NCBI GenBank assembly: GCA_035772785.1
Contig: JAOCPU010000083.1
Span: 1-64,000 of the forward strand
Source of the DNA: Phlebiopsis flavidoalba
Lineage: Eukaryota > Basidiomycota > Agaricomycetes > Polyporales > Phanerochaetaceae
DNA: 64,000 nucleotides
Direction: 5' to 3'
The notes beneath the pieces were generated by a model. It did not search any database and had not been told where the DNA came from. It worked only from the letters and a program-made list of their open reading frames with translations. The position numbers and the translations under genes are program-made. Shown piece after piece: positions 1-11,006 of this stretch (its first letter is position 1; the number at the start of each line of letters is the position of its first letter).

Positions 1-322
1 GCGCCAGCGCAGCAGGCAGTAAGTCAACCTTCACAGATGATCTTAGCCTATACTGACCAGCCATCCCAGACGTTACCGAGGGTTACAATGCCCTTGGCCT
101 CCAGTTACCCACCCCGATGCTTGCGGCCACTTCCCGTCCTTCGTTGACGGGGCTTGGCATCTACATCGACCTTGCGTTACTTCGAGGATGGCGAGGGCAT
201 GACTCCCTCGCCCTCCCCGGACCAATCGTATCCATCCCCCGTCCCTGGCCCACGTCTCCGTGCTCGCCGAGGGCGATGCCATCATTGGGCTTGGGATTGA
301 TATGCCGGCACTGGACGCAAAA
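1..322 (+). pseudogene. 5' part of small unknown gene, split by transposon
   Basis: I do not recognise this protein family. A short exon (1-18) is followed by a clear intron at 19-60 (donor GTAAGT, end CTGACCAG) and a second exon that runs to 322, where a transposon terminus begins. The same gene, with the same intron position, is present uninterrupted on the minus strand at 44972-45360. The shared protein text includes LGLQLPTP, TGLGIY and, near the end, a GLGI motif. The remaining codons and the stop (TAG) are found 12.9 kb away at 13264-13287. An extra T near position 170 shifts the frame relative to the paralogue, so this copy is also broken independently of the insertion. The gene starts before the window. 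Confidence 0.75.
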
Positions 323-351
323 CATCAGGGAAAACCCCCGCCGCAAATTAG
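323..351 (+). repeat. left terminal inverted repeat of Plavaka element
   Basis: CATCAGGGAAA is identical to the reverse complement of the right end. The match continues imperfectly through a C-rich stretch to AATTAG. Confidence 0.8.
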
Positions 352-626
352 CACAGACTCGCCCTAATATGCACTAAATAGACCGGTCTAATGTAAATAG
401 ATTACCTAGTCCGAATAGTTCCTCATGCACTAATCATGTCAGAATTTGCGCCGTTTAGATTGCGGTTAGTATTAATAGTCCACCGATAGCATGTCAATAG
501 CTTGCCGATAGCTTGTATATAGCCTCAGTTTCTCACGGCACACGCGACGCAATTTGTGTTGTAGCAGTATGTATTGGTGTAGATAGCGCAGCGAGACTGT
601 ACAACGGTGACGAAAACACAATGAGA
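352..626. other. subterminal non-coding region of element, left
   Basis: No gene seen. The region is rich in short CTAAT/TTAG words. It holds AATAGTCCACCGATAG at 474-489, which recurs with one change in the same orientation at 13205-13220 near the other end. It may contain transposase binding sites, which is inference. Confidence 0.4.
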
Positions 627-3600
627 CTACATTTGGTCAACCACCGGGTCAGACATCATGGTACCACTGCCAGCTGCATCCGACGCCGTCGACGAGCCAT
701 GATCAGTAATACGAGGCGCTACCGTGACGACGCCTGCAACATTGGGAACGGTGACGGTTGCTTGCACGCTGTGAGTAGCATCTCCGGAGTCAACCATACG
801 GATGCGCTTTACTCGACCGACCGTGTCCGCACTAGCCATCGAGACGCTAGGCATAAGGCTTCCACTATACCGACTCCATGTCAGAGCAGTGGCCAAGTTC
901 GACGCCGCAGAAGTTCGACGTACCTTGCAAGCACATAGAGCCTGTGCATGTTGCGCGGTGGTACTGAATGGGATGATCCGTTTCCAGTTCATCAAGGACT
1001 TCCATGGCTTTGTTATATTGCGCTTCGACAAGGGAAGAGTTCACGGGTTTCTTCTGGGATGTCCCGTCGGTCCAAGCACGGAGTCCCTCAAAGATCTTGA
1101 AACAGTCTTGGTTAGTCACTCATCACTGTTTGTAGCTTCGTAGTACGCACCGCAGCACAGACCAGTGCCACCATCGGCTTGGGGACTTCGAGCTCATGAG
1201 GTCGGTAATAGTCCGAGGACTTGAACTCTCCCGGGTATTGAGATGCAACGGAGGGCGGTGCGCGGCCTCGCAACGATGAATCCGATCCAGCGCCGAAGAA
1301 ACATTCACCGAGCATGATGCTCAGGATGGGACGGTCGAAGGTCTTGTCGCTGTCGGGCATGACCTGTAGCAAAGACTCAGATGCGTATAGCCGCGTAAGG
1401 GTCACGATTGGGCTTACAATGCCGCCGTCTTTTGTGACCTTGGAATGGACGTATGCTAGTTCTGTCATTAGATGCTCAACCCGCTCCTGGGTAAGGAGCT
1501 TCACTTCAGCATCTGTTGGCGGCTCGCCTGACTGGGATGGGCTGGCCAAGGGCTTTGACCGGTAGACCGTATTCGGACTTGACAGACCTCTCGGCAGAGG
1601 GCTTCAGAGTCTTGCTCATGAACTGCGTGTTGCGTAGATCGGCCTGTCATAGGTATCAGCACTGCTGCTCGATGCGGAAATAAATACGTACCATTTGTGC
1701 GAACAGTTTGAGGTAGCCGGGGTTGTTGCGAAGCCGGTCCACAATATGCCTATCGACTTTCATCTCTGATGCGACCTGAAGAATGAGCTCGCGCTGTAAT
1801 TTGAAGCGCTCGACCACCGGAAAAAAGCCTAAAAAACCATAAGTGACGGGTTGCAGGAATGAACGAACACGTACCCTGTTTGAATACCATGAAATGGAGC
1901 CATCGCTTGATGACCCCTCGTGAAAAGAGCGTGATGTGTTCGGCTTGACTGTTGATGTTGAGCACTTTAGGGGCTCTCTCGCAGTAGACGATACGCGTTA
2001 TAGGATGGTAGTCCTCTTCCCATGCGGTAAGGTTTGCGAAGGAGGGCCCCGACCAGTATGATGCGCACATGGCCGGCCCTTGATTTGACTTAGCTCTGAT
2101 GACTGGCTGCGTGACCATCGAGTCTCCCCGTGTGGGCAGATACCAGAGCCGTCGTGGAAGCCTTTCGCTTAGCTTTGGCACGAGTCGCCGATGGCTCTGG
2201 CCGGTCGAAGCTTGTCGCATGCGAGGACGCTAAAAAGATGCGTTACAGCCAATTAGACTCTTGCCTGTATTTCGCAGAGCTTGCACGTACCTCCTCAAGC
2301 CGCTTTTGCTTTTTCTTTGGCACCTTGGCGTCACTGTGAGCTTGGGTCGATTTCTTCCGTTTGCGTTGCGCACTGGCTTGGGCCTGCGACAAGAGCTACG
2401 CAATCGATGGGTATAAACGTATGTCAGCATCTAGCCCGACAAACATGCCCGTAACTTACCTCAGCAATCGGACTCTGAGTTGCCCTCATCCGAGTCAGCT
2501 GCCGAGGTCTCTGACTCAGCAACTATCGAGGTGTCGTCAGTCCATCCGGCGTCACCCTCGCCGTCTTCGTCGTTTGCTGACTTCGTCACCATCTTCATAG
2601 GTTGCGTCATCTTCACGAGACCAAGTGGACTCGGATATCGGAAGCCGCACTCTCGCACGCATCCCCCCCCCACCTGCATCTTCGATCAAGCTATCGGATG
2701 CAGACGGTTCTTCTTCAGAGTCTGTGGTGTGACAGCTCAGACTCGCTTTCTGAAGCTTCAGAGCTACACTCCGAGTCACTATAAAAGGACATAAGTCAGC
2801 ATTGGTTCTCGAAGATTGAGATGTACAAGCAATAGACTAGAAACCACTCACCTTTCCGCGCTGGAATCACGTTCCTGTGCAGCCGACGTAGACTTCGACT
2901 TCTTTTTTGAAGGTACTGACAGCAGCAGCGGAGGGAGCCTTTGCCGGTGCACGTTTAGGTTTTACCACGACTTCCTTGCTCGCAAGGGGGGTGGTCGGTG
3001 CAGTAGGTATCTGTACAATGTTGTCGTCGAGCAGTGAACGGTCGAGGACCAGGCCGCGCGGCGCCTCCTGGTAATTTTAGCTGTATGTGGAGGAAGGTGG
3101 ACCCACAAAACACACCTTGTTTGGTTGGTGCTTTGCCGCCCTTTTTAGTGCTGCGTCGCGCTGAAAGCTCCTCGTCAGCTACCTTTGTCGAGCAATAGAC
3201 GGATCTTTCTCCTCTTACCATTTGCCCTTGTCTTTGTTGCTACGAGGGATTCCTTACCCCCTTCTTGCGTGTCGATGTGGCCAACTTATGCTACGACCTG
3301 ACCCCGCCCGTTTCGTGACAGTTTCCTCTGGTGCCGTGTGATTCTCGTTGGGAGAATTGGTCTGTGAGCTCATGCGTGGTCTGTGCTAATAAACAGACTG
3401 TAAAGTAAATAACTATTTGTATATCTGCTCGCAGATGAGGGGAAACCGTGGTCTTCACGTTTGTCTTCTTTAGCCTTTTCCTTGGATCGACGTGGGCGGC
3501 CTTGCATGCACATCAGTTACGCGACGCCTGTTCCGCCAGCATGAACGTTGAACTGGGACTGAGCTGGAAACAAGCTCGGCCTCAGCCTGCTCGGCTATCT

Positions 3601-3945
3601 CGTTCTGTCTCCTCTTGTCAGCCTTTTTGGCAAGCCACAGCTCCCGCGGGTTGCTTTGGCTACCGCGGGGTCGTCTTCAGCACCCCCAAGCAGAACCTCA
3701 ATAGGTCATCGATTTTTTTCCTCCAGCCTCTAGGAGCCATGGCAAATGCAGATCTGCTATGTGTCAGAGATCAAGGGGGGGGAAGTAGGATCGGACGAGA
3801 GCGCTGCGACGAAAACTTCTGACGAGCGCCTCGGCGCATTTGGCTGAGATAAGCAGAGTCAGTGGCTTTCACTCCTCGCTCATCCGTAAAAAAACATCAC
3901 TTACCTGCTTGCATCAAGGCCTGCTCCCATCGTTGAGCCCGCCAT
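627..3945 (-). CDS. DUF6532-like protein, multi-exon, frame-broken
   Basis: Best reading is a multi-exon gene on the minus strand starting at the ATG in a good context at 3945 and ending at the TAG at 627. Early exons are basic and acidic low-complexity (NPRELWLAKKADKRRQ near 3600-3680; acidic Ser/Glu-rich near 2470-2780; a Lys/Arg-rich exon near 2290-2390). The C-terminal part (about 1000-2000) carries a hydrophobic helix and a segment reading KPMVALVCAAV, then EGLRAWTDG and DELETDHPIQYH, which fits the fungal DUF6532 family (fungal domain of unknown function). Clear introns include complement 3844-3903. At least three one-base frame breaks are needed, for example around 3000 and at the G-run near 2670. 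It lies wholly inside the transposon and its start faces the transposase start. Function unknown. Confidence 0.58.
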
Positions 3946-3994
3946 GGTCGTTGTGTAGGCCTGTCATGTCAACTACCCCCCGGCCGACGACACT
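3946..3994. promoter_or_regulatory. short divergent intergenic region
   Basis: Separates the inferred starts of the DUF6532-like gene (-, 3945) and the transposase (+, about 3995). It would serve as a shared promoter if both starts are right. No clear TATA box is visible. Confidence 0.25.
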
Positions 3995-6900
3995 ATGCAG
4001 TACAACGTGAACGCCCGCCCGATCATCTGCGACCAATCAAGCAATCATTGCAGTACAGAGAGGCTTACCTATACTTATGGGCCCAGAACTCCACGCAAGC
4101 GGAGGCGTTCCAAATCCCTCCTTGCAACGGGACGGGATGTCGACACGATGGAGGTTGATGAAAGCGAGCTTGACGGGAGGGCTTTGCCGGAGGAGCCTGT
4201 CGCATTTCAAGGCGATTACTTTGGGTCGCCGCAAGAACTACAACTCTGACGACCTGCCGGGCTGCGGGTTTTGGGGCGACGACTCCTGTCAGAAGTATGG
4301 CGAGTGAAGATGAGCAGGGAAAGCACCAGTCAGAGAGGATGAACAGACCTACGAACCTGCTGCGACACCTTGAGGGCCGACGACGATGATGATGCAAGCC
4401 TTGTCGAAGACCTCGAAGCCTATCGACTCCAGTCTGGGAGCCCGATGAGACCCTTTAATCAGACTCCGGGTCAGCGAGGCGCGGTCGCGATCGCAGTCAT
4501 GCCGCCGGCCGCGATGATATGGCAACGAGCCGCAGCAAGAACCAAACCATTGACGCGCACAGGCCCTTCGGCTCAGCATAGTGAGGGAGACACGGTCGCT
4601 GCTTCCGAGAACCCTGCTGTGAACAATGTCCTGCAACAGCGTATGGGAATCAGCCCTTCGCGCAAAGGTGTACAAGACAGAATACCCGTCTGCAGCTGCT
4701 GGAGCTCCGATTGACCCCGTCCCTCATCGCGGTCCAAATGGTCCGTTGAGTAGCGGCTTCCTACGAGACCTACAAGGACAACTTAGAAGGACGGGCAGGA
4801 TGATGATGATGGCGGCGAGCGTAACAAGTATTGCGCCGCCGTGCTTTCGCTCACCGTTGTTGATTGGGGAGATCGCGCGCTGGGACCCAAACTTACGTGG
4901 TCCTAGGGCTCGACCGCTGTGAGTGATCTATTGAGCATCGATGGGGTAAGTGACCCTGTGTGAGAGTGTTTAATGCTTGCGTTTTACTCATCAGATGAAC
5001 TTTTCAGGTCGTTGATAAGCTTGGCCTTTCGCGGGGTGCAAAAACAGCCGCAGAGATCAATGCTCTGGTCCGGACACTCTTACCGGCCTGCTCGTCCTCG
5101 CTTTCAGCGCCACGAAGTCAGTTGTTGGAGGAGAGGTGTTCGAAACGTCTTCTTTCGCATACGTGATGGATTTCCCATACAGACGGTCGCTTTATAGCGA
5201 GCCTGAGTTTGCGCGCCACCTCGTATTTGCATCCGGAACGCCATTATTCCGACGCCGACAAGGTGGATCGCATTTACCACACGATATGCACACCGCAACC
5301 AGCAAAATGGTGGGTGACAGTCCACGGTAAGCTTATTTGCCTTGTTGCGCCGCTGGGTAGTATGTGACTTGAACTCCCCATGGGTATCATCATCTCACAG
5401 AACGAGGTTGAACAACGTAAACCAGGCTGGGACACCATTGTTCCGGTCATTGTGTCGTCGGACAAGACACAGTTAACTCTGTACGGACACGAACCCCTTG
5501 TTCAGGAACCCCGTCCTACCGGCCCGTCTATCTCACCATCGGGAACCTGCCGAAAGATATCCGCAGCCGTCCATCTCAGTGGCGGATATGTTCTTCTCGG
5601 GTACCTACCAACTAGCAAGCTTGAACATATAAACCAACAACAAGGCGTTGCGTAACAACGATCGCACGCAAGCCAACCTCGTTTTTCCATGAGTGTATGC
5701 GTACCATTCTGGAACCGTTGGAAAGCGCAGGTCTTGACGGCGTGCCGATGACAAGCGCCCGACGGTCCTCACGCGTCGCTGCCATCCGATATACGCCGCC
5801 TACATCGGTGACTACCCCCGAGCAAGTTTTGGTTGCCTGCGTGAAGAGCGGCGAGTGTGTCGCTTGTCCTCGCGAGCGTGACAAACTTGGCGATCTAGGC
5901 TCAGGACCACCCGGGGAGTTTCGAGACATGAACGCAGTCCTGGACGTTCTCGATCGCGGCCGAAGACATGTCCGATGCCGAGTACAACCGCGCTTAAAAG
6001 CGTGCAAAGGTGTTGGGATCAAACCCATTTGTGAACCATTTTGGCACAAGCTCCCCTACGCAGACGTCTTCGCCTCTTTTACCCCGACATCCTCCATCAA
6101 CTTCATCAGGGCGTGGTGAAGCACCTGTTCTCCTGGGTGAAGGAGGCATACAGTGAAGACGAGCTGAACGCACGATTGCCCCGTCGCTTTCCGCCCTAAT
6201 CACAATGTCCGCCTCTTCTTCAAAGGCGTCACCCTCGCTATCTCGATTGACTGGCCGCGAGCACGCGGATATATGCCGGATTCTGCTTGGTTTGATCATA
6301 GGCATGCGATTGCCCAATAATGCTTCACCACAAACCGGCTTATCCGGGCAGTGCGAGCTCTCGTGGACTTTACTTACCTGGCTCAGTACCCGACGGTACC
6401 CATGGCCAGCAATCGCTAGATGCCCTTGACGACGCTCTCCGGCGATTCCCATGAAAACAAAGATATCTTTGTTGACCTCGGGATTCGAGAGCATTTCCAC
6501 TTCCCAAAGCTACACTACATTGAACACTATCGGTTTCTTATTGAGCTCGCTCGGCACCACCGACAACTTCAACACGGAATATACCCGAACGGCTCCATAT
6601 CGACCTTGACCGAAAAGAAGCCTACCGTGCGTCAAATCGCAAGGACGAGTATACGCAGATGACTCTGTGGCTTGAGCGAAAAGAGAGAAGGTCCTTCGGC
6701 ATGACCGCTATATCAAGTGGGTGGAAGCAGGACGGCCCTCGCTGGACAAGATCAACGAGCTGCATCAGCACAGCTCAAGCCATGTACTGATGACTCGGGA
6801 GCCTTCCGTCATAGGCGCATTCCCGGAGGTGACCGTTTCAGGTGACGAACATGAGTACGGTGCAATCGCTTTCACTCGGAGTAGCCGACGCGATCTTGCT

Positions 6901-7479
6901 CGATACGCCGTGACATTGAGCTTATCCGACCTTGAAACAACTTGACGTACGGCTAAGCAACGGGATCGAGGCTCGAAGACATGGCCACAAGAATTTCGCT
7001 TACGACTTCAACAAGGTTCGAGTGTACCACAAGGCAAAATTCTGGGAAGAAGATTTCCCTCGTTATCGTCAACGCCTCAGACCGAATATGACGTAGTGCA
7101 CGCATCCCCTGGCGCCGCGTCAGGACTCCCGCGGGCAATGAGATACCTGGTCGCTTTGATCTGGCTATGGTCAATGACGGAACTGGCGGCTCGGTGGGGG
7201 TCAAAGGTGAGCACGTTTACTCCTGGCAGATGGGAATGCATACTTATAAATAACATGCACTACAGGATATCGTCTCGGACGGGTACGAGTAATTTTCACG
7301 ATTCCTGAGCGCTACCTCGGTGCTGTGTTCCCCGACGGCACGCCACCTTCATATCTAGCCTATGTCGAGTGGTTTACACCATTTTCACACGCGCATCCAG
7401 ACCCATTACATGGACTTTACAAGGTCAAGAAATCGATACATCCGAGCTACGGCTATCGTCAGGCTGACATAGTACCACT

Positions 7480-7495
7480 CATCACAAAACCACTC
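7480..7495 (+). repeat. left inverted terminal repeat of nested element
   Basis: CATCACAAAACCACTC, an exact inverted match of 10765-10780. Preceded by the target copy ACT (7477-7479). Confidence 0.92.
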
Positions 7496-8089
7496 TATGC
7501 TTAATTTAATGTTAATTAATGCTGTTTGAACTGATTGCTAACAAACTAATGCCTGAATAATGAAATAACAGAGTAACATTAATTAACTTTAATTAAGAAT
7601 GTCCCTTTTTTAATTGGTCATTATTCAGTTATTTGGGCATTATTTGAGCATTATTTGGGCATTATTTCATTATTTCATTAGTCCATTATTCTATTAGTTC
7701 TAGGTTCATTGCTCATTTTCAGCCACAGCAGCAATATAATGAGGTCAGATTACACAAGCATGACATTGGAGGACTATGTTTCTAATTTACAGCACAGTAA
7801 TAGCTATTCTTGTAGACAGTAGCAGGTCACTCACACTGGCCATAGCAAGCTGACAGGGGAGCAGGCAGGTGAGCAGTTCTGCTGTTGTGTGTAAAACATA
7901 TATGGTGTATGCACAATCAAATATACTGAACATATGTGGTGCAGCCGTTTGCCGACGACGCGGCTGCTGTGAGGTGTTGTGTCATCGGCGTGCGCTAGCC
8001 CTCTGTTGGCCGCACTATTGGTGTGCGCAAGCTCCCGATGTGTGTGTCAGCCTTCCGCCCGGTCAGTTGCGGCCGGCGCGATGGCGGCG

Positions 8090-9470
8090 TGTTTGAGGTG
8101 GGCGTGGTGGGCGCGGTGGACGCGGTGGCCGCGGTGGCGATGGTAGTCGCGGACAGCACAGCAGCCGTGCTGTTTATGTTCGCCGCGGTTGTCGTAGCGA
8201 TCGAGGCCGCAGTGGTTGTGATGGGCACGTAGAGTGCGAGGATTGTGCCGTGCACAGTCGCGGTGTTCGCAGTGTTCGCGGTGGCTGAGCTGATGGCGGC
8301 CGTGGTGGTCGCGGTTGACGCGACGGCGGGCGGGACAAAGCGGTGGTCGTGGACGACGCGGGTGGCTGCGCTGGCTGCGCTGGCTGCGCTGGCTGTTCTG
8401 GCCGTGGAGGGTGGCGCCGACCGTGTTAGTCGGGCTGGCTGTGGTGCTCGCAGATGGCGTGGTGGCGCGCGCTGGCTGTGGTACTCGCGGACAGTGTCGC
8501 GTTCGCGCGGTGGCCATGACCAGGCTGTCAGCGGTGCTCGCAGACGCCGCGGCAGCCCGCGCTGTTTGTGGTGCTAACGCGAGTGATGTCGAGGGCGCGG
8601 TGTTCGTATTGGCCGCGGACTGCGTCGTCGTGCCGTGGCCGAACTGGTAGCGGGGATCGGTGGTCTTGCAGACGGCGTGAATGTGTCGTCGGCCGTGTTG
8701 GTTGCAAACAGCGCGGTGGCTATAGTCGACATGGTTATGGCGATGTGCATGTCCGCGGTGGAGGTGGTGGCGGGTGTGTGCTGGCGCGGTCTGTTCATGG
8801 CGGTCGCGGGCGCGCGCGGTGACGGCGGTGTACATGGCCGCGGTGGGGCGGATGTGCAGGCGCGGATTGTCGTAGGAGGCGGCGTAGCGTGCTCACCTTG
8901 GGTCTCGGCGGCGTGCAGCAGCACGTGCCGAGGGCCTTCTCGATGCCCTGGGGGCATCCGTTCCGGCCGTTTGTGGTTGCGGTCGCGGTGGGATCAGCAA
9001 GCGTGCGCGCGCGACAGGATAGGGCACGCACCTGGTGCCCTCGAGCCCACTGGCTCGTTTCATCCTCTTCTAGCGTTGACAAGTGTGCTCTGCACACTTG
9101 CCACGCGTTCCTTCGCTCCTAACGGCGTCTCGATAGGCCCCGGTCGTGGGCGCGGTTGCTGTGGTTCGGTTTGGCGGCGCGCGCGTTGAGCGCGGTATGG
9201 CGGCGGTTGGCGTGCACGGAGGATGTGTGGAGGGAGTTGGTGAGCCATCAAAGGCTCCAATTGGAAGCCCTTGTGTGTGTGTGTGTGTGAGAGAGGAGGG
9301 TGCCATTCTCTCGCGAACGGGGCTGAGGAGGATGGGTGCGCGATGGACAAGTCTCGCGGGCGCCTAGACTTGCAACGCGACGCGCGCGGCGACCTCCGAG
9401 TGCTTCTCCGAGGTCTCCTCGGGCACACGCAACATAAGACTTCGTTGCTCATGTCCTGCGATGCGCCAAC
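8090..9470. other. GC-rich low-complexity core of nested element
   Basis: Dominated by degenerate GCGGTGG/GTCGCGG-type words. Long open frames exist on both strands but give His/Arg/Thr- or Val/Ala-rich low-complexity text, so I do not call a protein. The sharp change from the AT-rich arms is striking. Confidence 0.55.
9272..9289. repeat. (GT)n microsatellite
   Basis: Nine GT dinucleotides followed by GAGAGAG. Confidence 0.9.
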
Positions 9471-9720
9471 TTGGTGAGGTCCACTCCAGTTTTTTCTTCC
9501 CACACTTATGAGGATGACTTTAATCTTCACCTAGCACTTCTGCCTTTTCTCAATTGGTTTGTCTGTAAGTATGTTGGTTGTTTTATGACATTTGATTCTT
9601 GAAAATGGTGTAACTCAGTCATATGGACATAATACATTGGAAGAAACTTGGTCTGAAAAGCTATCAGTATCATTGAGTATTAGCAAAACTATATAGTGCA
9701 TATAGTGACTCAAAGAGCTC

Positions 9721-9739
9721 ATATATATATATATATATA
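9721..9739. repeat. (AT)n microsatellite
   Basis: Uninterrupted AT alternation in the AT-rich right arm of the nested element. Confidence 0.9.
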
Positions 9740-10764
9740 CCAGGTGAAGCAGTAAATAAATATTGAATAGAAAAACTGAATACAGAGACATTGAAAATGT
9801 AGGGAAGAGATGGTGTAAATATTGCCCCAACTCACTCAAAATCAAACCAGGTAAATATTTTGAATTGCAATTCAATATAAGAGAAATAGTGGATAAATAG
9901 TCTTGAAATATATAAACAGAGAAAACATCAAAAATAAAAGAATGCAATGGATGTTGAATCAAATGAGTAAATAGTGATATTTCTCTCTGTATTGCATAGA
10001 TTCACAATGTTGTAAACTACTCATTAAGCCCAGTATACCACACAAAAGCTCTAATAGAGGTTTACAATAATTCAAATGTATAGCTGCTTGAAGTATAGGT
10101 AACTAAAAAGCCATCAGTACTGAAATGCATGAAATATTGGCTAGGACATTCACTGTATTATTTAGGTTTGCAGGTGCAGCAAATTCTTCCTAATCAGTGG
10201 TATAAAATATCTGGTTATGCAAGCAACACACAACAGAGACCTATGATCTAGCACATCATTTGTGGCGCTGGCGATTCCGGCATTCTCCATAACACATTCG
10301 CCATTTGTTGCATTCAGTAGAGTCAATTAACAGGATAATATATGCTCAATGTTTGAAGCACTAGCACTATAATAACAAGACTGAATGAGTTACTGGAACT
10401 GTGAATGAAACATAACCCACAAGTTCCACTATTTAATCATCGGATAATGGTGGATAAACAAGCAAATAACAAATTAACAAAATACAATTGACTGAACTAC
10501 TCACACCAAAGAATGAGCGTATATATGGGTCATCCAATAACAAAGTAACAGGCAAAATAACAATGCTTGAACTATAAGATAATCAGGAATGAATAGCCTT
10601 TGATAACTAAGAAAATAACAAAATAACAGTGAAGTAATTGCCAAATAACAGAGATCTAACACTAATAAGAAGATTTAACAAAATAACAGAGCATTAATAC
10701 ATTTTTTTTAAGATTGTTTAAGACAAAATAATGAATTTCTCTTAAATAATCTTAATTAAAGATG

Positions 10765-10780
10765 GAGTGGTTTTGTGATG
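10765..10780 (-). repeat. right inverted terminal repeat of nested element
   Basis: GAGTGGTTTTGTGATG, an exact inverted match of 7480-7495. Followed by the target copy ACT (10781-10783). Confidence 0.92.
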
Positions 10781-11006
10781 ACTGGAGAACATACGGCGTA
10801 GCATGCACGCGTATCCATTTTTTGGGCAGGTGGTCCCCTGCGGAATGGAGCAGCGCAAATGTATTAGATCTCTGTGATACCCTTTTTTGTAAATTGCATT
10901 CACTGACCGTCACACATACGGAACTCTTGTATAATACCACTAACTACACTATTTACATGTAATCCTATCTAATGATCAACTGTGCGAACGGCATCAAAAT
11001 CAATTT

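Larger units (their letters stand above)
7480..10780. mobile_element. nested 3.3 kb DNA element in transposase gene
   Basis: The ends are a perfect 16-bp inverted repeat, CATCACAAAACCACTC at 7480-7495 and GAGTGGTTTTGTGATG at 10765-10780; imperfect pairing continues into AT-rich sequence. It is flanked by ACT at 7477-7479 and 10781-10783. Removing the element plus one ACT rejoins the transposase frame as IVPL-ENIRRS, the order expected for the family, which proves the insertion. The interior has AT-rich arms (7500-7780 and 9480-10765) with repeated AAATAACAG-like words, and a GC-rich low-complexity core (about 7950-9470). No transposase is recognisable, so it is probably non-autonomous. The first five bases (CATCA) match the outer Plavaka element. 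Confidence 0.9.
3995..10934 (+). pseudogene. Plavaka transposase, interrupted and frame-shifted
   Basis: The protein follows the Plavaka family from N- to C-terminus. It has an N-terminal basic segment (PRKRRRSK, about 4090), a LLIGEIARWD segment (about 4858; the family usually has LDWEIARW), LSIDGV (about 4930), SSDKTQLTLYG at 5455-5487, GYLPTSKLEHI (about 5598-5630), YAAYIGDYP (about 5790), LHQGVVKHL at about 6100-6126, IREHFHFPKLHY (about 6485), TERLHID (about 6590) and GYRLGRVRVIFTIPERYLG just after an intron at 7207-7265. A first intron fits 5327-5400. The C-terminal end, ENIRRSMHAYPFFG, resumes at 10785 after a 3.3 kb insertion; the stop is at 10932-10934. Many one-base shifts break the frame, so this copy should not make active enzyme. 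The exact start is uncertain. Confidence 0.92.

Noticed and set aside
6104..6112. CATCAGGG copy inside the transposase as a possible extra terminus
   Set aside because: It lies in the conserved coding motif LHQGVVKHL and is not paired with an inverted partner.
8047..8835. 262-codon minus-strand open frame in the nested element
   Set aside because: His/Arg/Thr-rich low-complexity text with overlapping frames on both strands; a by-product of GC-rich repeats, with no domain.
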